Part shown: piece after piece, positions 31,531 through 36,308 of the stretch
Layout: every line of letters starts with the position of its first letter
Position numbering within the stretch: position 1 is the first letter of the stretch
Source of the DNA: Tannerella sp.
GTDB lineage: Bacteria > Bacteroidota > Bacteroidia > Bacteroidales > Tannerellaceae
Direction: 5' to 3'
Length of the DNA stretch: 36,308 nt
NCBI GenBank assembly: GCA_031283915.1
Contig: JAITAY010000147.1
Location: 1-36,308 of the forward strand
Notes under the pieces: model-generated
Told to the model about the DNA's origin: nothing
Database searches by the model: none
The model's input: the letters and a program-made list of their open reading frames with translations, nothing else
Made by a program: the position numbers and the translations under genes

Positions 31531-32700
31531 TTAAATCCTTTTTCCCTTTAATGCATTTACAATACTTTGTTTGGCTATTTTCCGTGCAGGTAAATAACTG
31601 ATCAGTGCCGACAGGCAGATAATCAATATCATACTCGTCACAACCGACGAAAGTTCATAGGCGGGGTACAGCGCATCGCCTATGACCGTGTTGCTGTCGG
31701 CAGCAAAGCCCGGCATGGGCATTCCCACCTGTGCAAACCAGGCCAGCAGCGGCGTTCCCCACACGAATCCGACAAGAACGGCAAGCAGGCTGAGACATGT
31801 TCCTTCGAGAGTAAACAGGGCGGTTACGCGGCGCGGCGTCATGCCCAGCGCAATGTACGTCCCGATTTCGCGCTGGCGGCGGAAGACGGACAGCGTCTGC
31901 GTGTCGAACACCGCCAGCAGGGCTATCGCCAGCAGGAACACATAGATGACGGCCGATTCTACCCGTTCTTTTTCAATCAGCCGGTCAATGTCCGCCAGCA
32001 GGAATTTCAGGTTTTTGTACTGCCAGCCGTCTACATCCTCTTTCACGGGACAGGCGGGCGATTCGATGAAGTAAGTCGCTTCGTCCGGCATACCGGTCAT
32101 TTGCCTCAGGGTGTTCAAGTCCAGCCAGAGCTGCCCCGCGTCCACCGACGGGACTTTCGTTTCGAACACGCCGGCAATCAGGGCTTCGCGGGCGTCGAAG
32201 GCGCTGTTCCTGTCGCGCCAGCGAATCATCACGCGGTCACCCGTTTTCAATCCGGCAGTCTTCGCCATCCGTGTCCCCACGAGCGCTTTCAGCCCGTCGG
32301 CAGGCAGGAGTTGGGAAGAAGGGATGGCAACGATCGTTTGTTTCGGGTCAATCCCTTTCAGGATGACGTTTTGCATCCGCCCCTGCGGATAGCTGACAGC
32401 CTGAGTGACGAGTACCGGCGTCAGCGTCTGCTGCTCGATGTGTGGCTGCAAGGCCGACGGAACGGATGCATGAGCGTCCTGCAGGGTAAACACGTCGAGC
32501 GGATCATATTGCGGATGACGGATTTGTCCGGCGCCGGTTTCCCACTTTTCCATATCGCGCCGCGCCTCCTGCTGCCAGCCGTCGATGATACCGTTGTAGG
32601 CGACCATCGTCACGAAGGTGAACGACAGCACGGAGACATTCAGCCATATACGTTTGCCTGCACCGAGCATGTTTTTGAAGGAGGTTTTCAGGATTAGCAT
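31531..32700 (-). CDS. ABC transporter permease (FtsX/LolC-like), first subunit
   Basis: It belongs to the same permease family as the next gene, with 389 residues. An N-terminal membrane segment (IWLNVSVLSFTFVTMVAYNG) is followed by a periplasmic domain and three C-terminal helices; the coupling segment is FRRQREIGTYIALGMTPRRV and the final helix region SMILIICLSALISYLPARKI. Its ATG overlaps the end of the ATPase gene by 7 bases, so translation is coupled. Together with the second permease and the ATPase it would form a Lol-type extractor from the inner-membrane outer leaflet. Confidence 0.88.
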   Translation of the reverse strand: MLILKTSFKNMLGAGKRIWLNVSVLSFTFVTMVAYNGIIDGWQQEARRDMEKWETGAGQIRHPQYDPLDVFTLQDAHASVPSALQPHIEQQTLTPVLVTQAVSYPQGRMQNVILKGIDPKQTIVAIPSSQLLPADGLKALVGTRMAKTAGLKTGDRVMIRWRDRNSAFDAREALIAGVFETKVPSVDAGQLWLDLNTLRQMTGMPDEATYFIESPACPVKEDVDGWQYKNLKFLLADIDRLIEKERVESAVIYVFLLAIALLAVFDTQTLSVFRRQREIGTYIALGMTPRRVTALFTLEGTCLSLLAVLVGFVWGTPLLAWFAQVGMPMPGFAADSNTVIGDALYPAYELSSVVTSMILIICLSALISYLPARKIAKQSIVNALKGKRI

Positions 32701-33404
32701 GACGCGGGATTTTCGATGAACGTATCCTTTTCTACCTGACCGTCTTTCAGCGAGACGATTCGCCTAAGATACTGCATGACCTTTTCGTCGTGCGTTGCGA
32801 AGATAAACGTCGTTTTCAGTTCCTCGTTGAGTTTCCGCATGGTTCTCAGGATATGATGCGAGTTTTTGGCGTCCAGATTGGCCGAAGGCTCATCGGCCAG
32901 CACAATGGCCGGACGCTTGACCATCGCCCGTGCAATCGCCACCCGCTGACATTCCCCTCCGGAGAGTTGCGCCGGACGCGACTTCTCCCTGTCCGTCAGT
33001 CCGACCCATTCCAGGGCTTCCATGACGGCCTTGCGCCGGGCGTCCGCAGGTATTTTTTGTAACAGCAGGGCAAATTCCACATTTTCGTACACGGTATAAA
33101 CCGGCAGCAGATTGTAGCTTTGGAAAATGAAACCGATGCTTTTGTTCCGCAAACCGGCCGATTCTTTTGCGGAGAGCCGGGCGACGGAATGTCCCAAAAC
33201 AAGCGCTTCACCACCGGTAGGCGTATCCAGCGACCCGATGATGTTGAGCAGCGTAGTCTTGCCCGAACCGCTCGGCCCGACCAGTCCGGCAAACTCACCC
33301 GTACCAAAGGCGAGGTTTACGCTGTTGAGCGCCGTAAAAAACCCGTTTCCTGCGGGAAACGTCTTTGTCAAACAACTGATTGAAATAACTGAGTTTATGT
33401 CCAT
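32694..33404 (-). CDS. LolD-like ABC transporter ATP-binding protein
   Basis: This ATPase drives the two downstream permeases. The motifs are Walker A GPSGSGKTTLLNIIG near residues 41-55, Q-loop FIFQSYNLLPVYTVYENVEF, signature LSGGECQRVAIARAMVK, Walker B IVLADEPSANLD and the His switch FATHDEKV. The start at ATG 33404 (MDINSVISISCLTKTFPAGN) is preferred, since a longer frame to 33473 would include the promoter and operator-like palindrome. The 236-residue size is normal. It is the first gene of a six-gene minus-strand unit ending at 27545. Confidence 0.92.
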   Translation of the reverse strand: MDINSVISISCLTKTFPAGNGFFTALNSVNLAFGTGEFAGLVGPSGSGKTTLLNIIGSLDTPTGGEALVLGHSVARLSAKESAGLRNKSIGFIFQSYNLLPVYTVYENVEFALLLQKIPADARRKAVMEALEWVGLTDREKSRPAQLSGGECQRVAIARAMVKRPAIVLADEPSANLDAKNSHHILRTMRKLNEELKTTFIFATHDEKVMQYLRRIVSLKDGQVEKDTFIENPASC

Positions 33405-33423
33405 ATCATTTACTTTTTCGCCG

Positions 33424-33471
33424 CAAATATACGATTTTTTTCTGAAACACCACAGATCGTATATATTTTGC
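33424..33471 (-). promoter_or_regulatory. Promoter and operator-like inverted repeat before the LolD-like gene
   Basis: On the minus strand TATATTTG (33424-33431) is an exact -7 box 20 bases before the start. It overlaps the left arm of a perfect 9-bp inverted repeat, ATATACGAT at 33427-33435 with ATCGTATAT at 33456-33464. Outer GCAAA/TTTTGC bases extend the arms with a 3-base offset. A TetR encoded in the same operon is the obvious candidate ligand, though the 20-base gap between the arms is wider than a usual TetR site. The -33 box is weak. Confidence 0.5.
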
Positions 33472-33561
33472 ATTGTTTAACGCATGACATGAATGATTCG
33501 GAGACATGTCTGTCCACATAATGAACTGAAAGGGAGGCATAAATGGTCGCACCCTTGGGAG

Positions 33562-33708
33562 GGAAGATATTCAGGTGTATTTGGAGAATATCCGGGCGAA
33601 TTTGATGAACATTCAGGCGAATGTGGAGAACATTCAGGCGAATGCGGAGAATATTCAGGCGAATGCGGGGAATATTCAAGCGAATGCGGAGAATATTCAG
33701 GTGAATTT
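33562..33708. repeat. Seven tandem 21-bp repeats (minisatellite)
   Basis: Units start at 33562, 33583, 33604, 33625, 33646, 33667 and 33688, each close to GGAGAATATTCAGGCGAATG plus C or T. Because 21 is a multiple of three, frames on both strands stay open across the array (33493-33777 on plus, 33739-33410 on minus), but these are repeat artefacts rather than likely genes. The array lies about 160-300 bases upstream of the ABC operon start. Confidence 0.85.
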
Positions 33709-33822
33709 TCACCGAATACGCCTGTTTTTTTAATGGCAATCCGAAGAAATCCGGTTATCCGGCTAACTAAGGGGTGAGAAATAAAGTGTAACAGGATTTT
33801 TTTGCCTGTCGACCTCCGTCAG

Positions 33823-33851
33823 TTATACTGCGCGCGGTACAGTTTTGTGCA
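33823..33851 (+). repeat. Solitary copy of the 29-bp interspersed core
   Basis: This is the same core as at 932-960, 2036-2061 and 13112-13140: TTATACTGCGCGCGGTA then CAGTTTTGTGCA. The TACTGCGCGCGGTA centre can fold on itself with one G-U pair. Here no GGTAGTTAG arm follows. Confidence 0.7.
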
Positions 33852-33894
33852 TTGCCCGTCAGCATAGAAAAGGGTATCCGCCCACACGCCTTTT

Positions 33895-34175
33895 TCCCCG
33901 TCGGCTAAAGCCCAATGTCATCAAGTTAAGCGCTAAAAGGCTGTAGTAGAGCATCCCGCCAGGGATGCATCGCCCGGTAGCATTTTTGCGACGGCTCTAT
34001 CTGCATCCCGTCAGGGATGCATCCTTAACAGGATGACATTGAGTTCAAACTGACAGCAAGAAGTAAGCATTGGGCTAAACCGGGCGGAGCAGAAGGAACC
34101 GCCTTCAAAACCGGGTTTCCGTAAAAACCGTTGACAACACATGGTAGAGACGCACGATTGTGTGTCTCTACGTTG
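33895..34175. repeat. Hairpin cluster (GCATCCC type and GTAGAGAC type)
   Basis: Hairpins GCATCCC-GCCA-GGGATGC (33951-33968) and GCATCCC-GTCA-GGGATGC (34003-34020) are followed by a GCATCCT/AGGATG pair (34019-34035). They are bracketed by AAAGCCCAATGTCAT near 33907 and the inverted ATGACATT...GCATTGGGCTAAA near 34034-34078. A separate hairpin GTAGAGACGCAC-GATT-GTGTGTCTCTAC lies at 34144-34171. No gene is seen in 33780-34232. Confidence 0.7.
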
Positions 34176-34232
34176 TCATTCCCCCCTGTCCCCTGCAAAC
34201 CGACGGAGAAAATAAAGAACAGAAACAGGCAC

Positions 34233-34269
34233 AAAAAAGGGCGAAGTCCGGTCGGCTTCGCCCTTTTTC
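34233..34269 (-). terminator. Rho-independent terminator of the surface-protein gene
   Basis: AAAAAAGGGCGAAG and CTTCGCCCTTTTT pair with a 9-base loop. On the minus strand the stem is followed by a run of Ts, 31 bases after the stop at 34300. It is near symmetric, so it could work both ways. Confidence 0.85.
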
Positions 34270-34299
34270 ATACACACTCTTTCGTTTCGAGTGATCTGA

Positions 34300-36308
34300 T
34301 TACCTGACCACCACCTTGTGTCTCAAGCCGTCTTCCAGGACGACGATGTAAACGCCCTGCGGCAGAGGAACCGTCACCGTGCCCGCAGGGACTTCCACCT
34401 GCCTGACCAGATGACCCGCTATCGTATAGATGCGCGCCTGGTTCTCCTTCTCCGCACGGATGTATACGCTGCCGCCGTGTGACCAGATATCCGTTCCCGA
34501 GGTCGGGATGTCGTTTACGCCCGTACCCGGGCCGATTTGCAGGTAGATGTCTTCCATCACGTTAGGAATGACGTATGCGTACTCGCCGTTGTCCTTCAGC
34601 GTCCCTTTGAGTTCCGGCTCCGGCATTCTTTCCACGATCCGGCCTGTGTGGACGGACAGCGGCGTCCGGTTTGAAAACTTCAGCGAGAAGGGGAAGTTCG
34701 TGTGCGACGGCACGAAATGAATCCCCGGAGGGGGTGTCGAGGTGACGCCCGGCACGGAGGGGATCTCTACCTGACGGTTGATGATCGGGGTGACGACTGG
34801 CTCGATGCACACGCTGACCACTTTACACTCCTCGTCGATGTCGAAGGCCAGATAATAGCGTCCGTTGATGGACGGGTGGTCTTCCGACGACAGATAGGTT
34901 TTGCTCAGTTTCAGGTGTTTCAAGTTCTCATAACCTACCGACTTGTAGCGCAGAATCGGGAAGCAGCGCGATTCGCCGCTCGCCAGGCTCAGCCCTTCCG
35001 GACGGATCACGATGTCCAGGAGCGTGACGTCGTTCATTCTCAGCTCATCCACGTCGAGGAAGTCGGCGTATTCGCCCAGCGTGTAACGCTTGCCGTTCTC
35101 ACAGCGGTAACTTTCGGTGAAGGCGCTGGCCGGAGAGTCCCCCAGGGAGATCTTGAGCTTCGCGCCACGCTCCAGTTGTATGTTCTGCGTGCGCAGGATG
35201 CCTGCATGCTGTTCATAGCAGTTGCCTTTCGCTTCCAGCGAAGCGTAGCCCGGCGCTATCACGCCGCCGATTTCAACGTGGACATTGCTGTGAAGCCATC
35301 CGAAGCCACCGAACCGGGAGCTTGTGATCACGTTCAGCGTCGATTCGAGCGGCCAGAGCTGGCTGTAGCCGAAGTTGGAGCAGGACGGGGCGATCGGTTC
35401 CATGTGCAGGTGACGCGCAAAGATGCCCACATAGTTTTTGGACGACATCTGAGGCTCGGAGATCAGTGCGAACTGCGAGTTGTGCGTAGTGGCGCCGCCC
35501 GAGGACAGGTGAATCAGTTCCACGTGATTGCGAATCCGGAACGTATCCGTAAAGATCTGTGCGTTCAGCGTCGGGTTGCCCGGCTGCCGGTCGAAGGAGT
35601 CCGTCAGGAACGATACGGCGGCATGGTCGGCCACCAGCGTGTGCAGGCGGGGTATCGAGGCGCCGTTGCGGAAGGTGACGTGCACCGTGTCCAGCGGGGT
35701 GGCGGCGCCGTACTGTGCTTCCGTGTCCTTTTCGTGCACGTAGCAGGAGGAACAGGCGCTGCCGGTACCGTCGGCGGGCGTGGCTTCGGCCGAGGGCGGC
35801 GTGAAACGGTGATGACCCAGTTTGATGACCGGTACGTTGCGGTACAGACGGCTCCAGGTAGCCAGGGTCGTCAGCGGCCCGTCGATGATCAGGCTGTCGT
35901 GACAAATCAGGCTGTCCGTGCGGATCGTGATGTTCGTGCGTCCGCTGACGGGATTCCGCGACGTGTTCAAATCCAGTGCGCCATAGGTCTCCAGTACCGG
36001 CGAGGCGATCAGCGACCGCTGGCCTTCGGCATAGATGCGGGCGTCGGCATGGAACGTCACGCGCGCCGTGTTGTGCAGGAAACTGTAGTCGCAGGCGTCG
36101 TCGGCGCAGGCCGCTCCCATTGTCGGGCTGGGATCGCTGTCGATTTCGAAGGCCGTCTTTGTCCAGTTTTTCCTGTTACCCTGCGTTTTGATATACAGAC
36201 CGTAGCCGGCTACCTGTTCGCCGTGAAGCGTGGTGTAGCCCGACGGGACGGACTGCATACCCGTGCCCGAACCGCCCGTGTAGATCAGGTCTTTGTAGAC
36301 ATCGACCC
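34300..36308 (-). CDS. Large surface/adhesin-like protein, 3' part (DUF6383-like C-terminal domain)
   Basis: The frame is open to the window edge, so the 5' end and any signal are missing; at least 669 codons are visible. The sequence is beta-rich and repetitive in style (for example DALDLNTSRN-like and HNSQFALISEPQM segments), like Bacteroidales autotransporter or adhesin-type surface proteins. The last ~75 residues, from GTDIWSHGGSVYIRAEKENQ through ARIYTIAGHLVRQVEVPAG to LPQGVYIVVLEDGLRHKVVV, have the pattern of a C-terminal sorting domain (DUF6383 or type IX secretion-like). No enzyme motif is recognised. It has its own terminator, so it is the last gene of its transcript. Its role is probably at the cell surface. 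Confidence 0.75.
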   Translation of the reverse strand, partial: VDVYKDLIYTGGSGTGMQSVPSGYTTLHGEQVAGYGLYIKTQGNRKNWTKTAFEIDSDPSPTMGAACADDACDYSFLHNTARVTFHADARIYAEGQRSLIASPVLETYGALDLNTSRNPVSGRTNITIRTDSLICHDSLIIDGPLTTLATWSRLYRNVPVIKLGHHRFTPPSAEATPADGTGSACSSCYVHEKDTEAQYGAATPLDTVHVTFRNGASIPRLHTLVADHAAVSFLTDSFDRQPGNPTLNAQIFTDTFRIRNHVELIHLSSGGATTHNSQFALISEPQMSSKNYVGIFARHLHMEPIAPSCSNFGYSQLWPLESTLNVITSSRFGGFGWLHSNVHVEIGGVIAPGYASLEAKGNCYEQHAGILRTQNIQLERGAKLKISLGDSPASAFTESYRCENGKRYTLGEYADFLDVDELRMNDVTLLDIVIRPEGLSLASGESRCFPILRYKSVGYENLKHLKLSKTYLSSEDHPSINGRYYLAFDIDEECKVVSVCIEPVVTPIINRQVEIPSVPGVTSTPPPGIHFVPSHTNFPFSLKFSNRTPLSVHTGRIVERMPEPELKGTLKDNGEYAYVIPNVMEDIYLQIGPGTGVNDIPTSGTDIWSHGGSVYIRAEKENQARIYTIAGHLVRQVEVPAGTVTVPLPQGVYIVVLEDGLRHKVVVR

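Noticed and set aside
33562..33708. CRISPR array
   Set aside because: The units are contiguous 21-bp repeats without spacers, and there are no cas genes.
33493..33777. A 94-codon frame with repeated GEYSGEC and the opposing 109-codon frame with repeated RIRLNI
   Set aside because: Both are produced by the 21-bp array, whose length is a multiple of three. No start region or conserved domain supports either, although a translated repeat peptide cannot be fully excluded.
23435..33792. 14-base inverted match GTTACACTTTATTT at 23435-23448 and 33779-33792
   Set aside because: It is a short AT-rich match, one copy lying partly in a coding end. It is too weak to call an element.

Overview
The window looks like Bacteroidales chromosome (phylum Bacteroidota) of medium GC. 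The evidence is a SusD-type fragment, an UpxY antiterminator, an AAA-ATPase-like/PD-(D/E)XK protein, a DUF6383-like C-terminal domain, an ftsK-lolA-trxB neighbourhood, and promoters of the TTTG-N20-TAnnTTTG type with little Shine-Dalgarno signal. A Tannerellaceae-like or Dysgonomonadaceae-like host would fit, but the genus cannot be fixed from sequence alone. No rRNA, tRNA or CRISPR array was seen.

Layout. 1-720: 5'-truncated susD-like remnant and its terminator. 932-2061: IS982-family element flanked by inverted arms of an interspersed repeat. 2185-9213 (+): a complete ABC-type efflux operon of three lipoprotein adaptors, a MacB-like permease, an ATPase and a TolC-like outer-membrane factor. 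9351-12659 (-): zinc-dependent dehydrogenase, tandem class II aldolase and lipoate-ligase-like protein behind a near-perfect Bacteroidales promoter. 13250-16347 (+): ftsK and lolA. 16348-17969: a repeat-rich insert with one unrecognised gene. 17970-21721 (+): a trxB reading frame fused in frame to a secreted glycerophosphodiesterase, a GHL10-type glycosidase-like protein and an orphan UpxY/NusG-like factor. 21804-23369 (+): AAA-ATPase-like protein. 23447-27304 (-): tightly coupled exported enzymes, namely a Tat-signal DegT aminotransferase, a ceramidase-like lipoprotein and an alpha/beta-hydrolase lipoprotein. 27545-33404 (-): a Lol-like ABC system (ATPase, two permeases, LolA-like periplasmic protein, TetR regulator, outer-membrane barrel). 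33405-34299: repeats only. 34300-36308 (-): 3' part of a large surface protein with a C-terminal sorting-like domain.

The main theme is envelope traffic. The efflux operon and the Lol-like operon are each complete from inner to outer membrane, and both depart from textbook composition: three adaptors in one, a dedicated LolA-like carrier plus barrel in the other. The second theme is small repeats: a 29-bp core found four times, GCATCCC hairpins at two loci, 42-bp and 21-bp tandem arrays, and long foldbacks between genes. These mark most of the junctions where the gene order looks disturbed.
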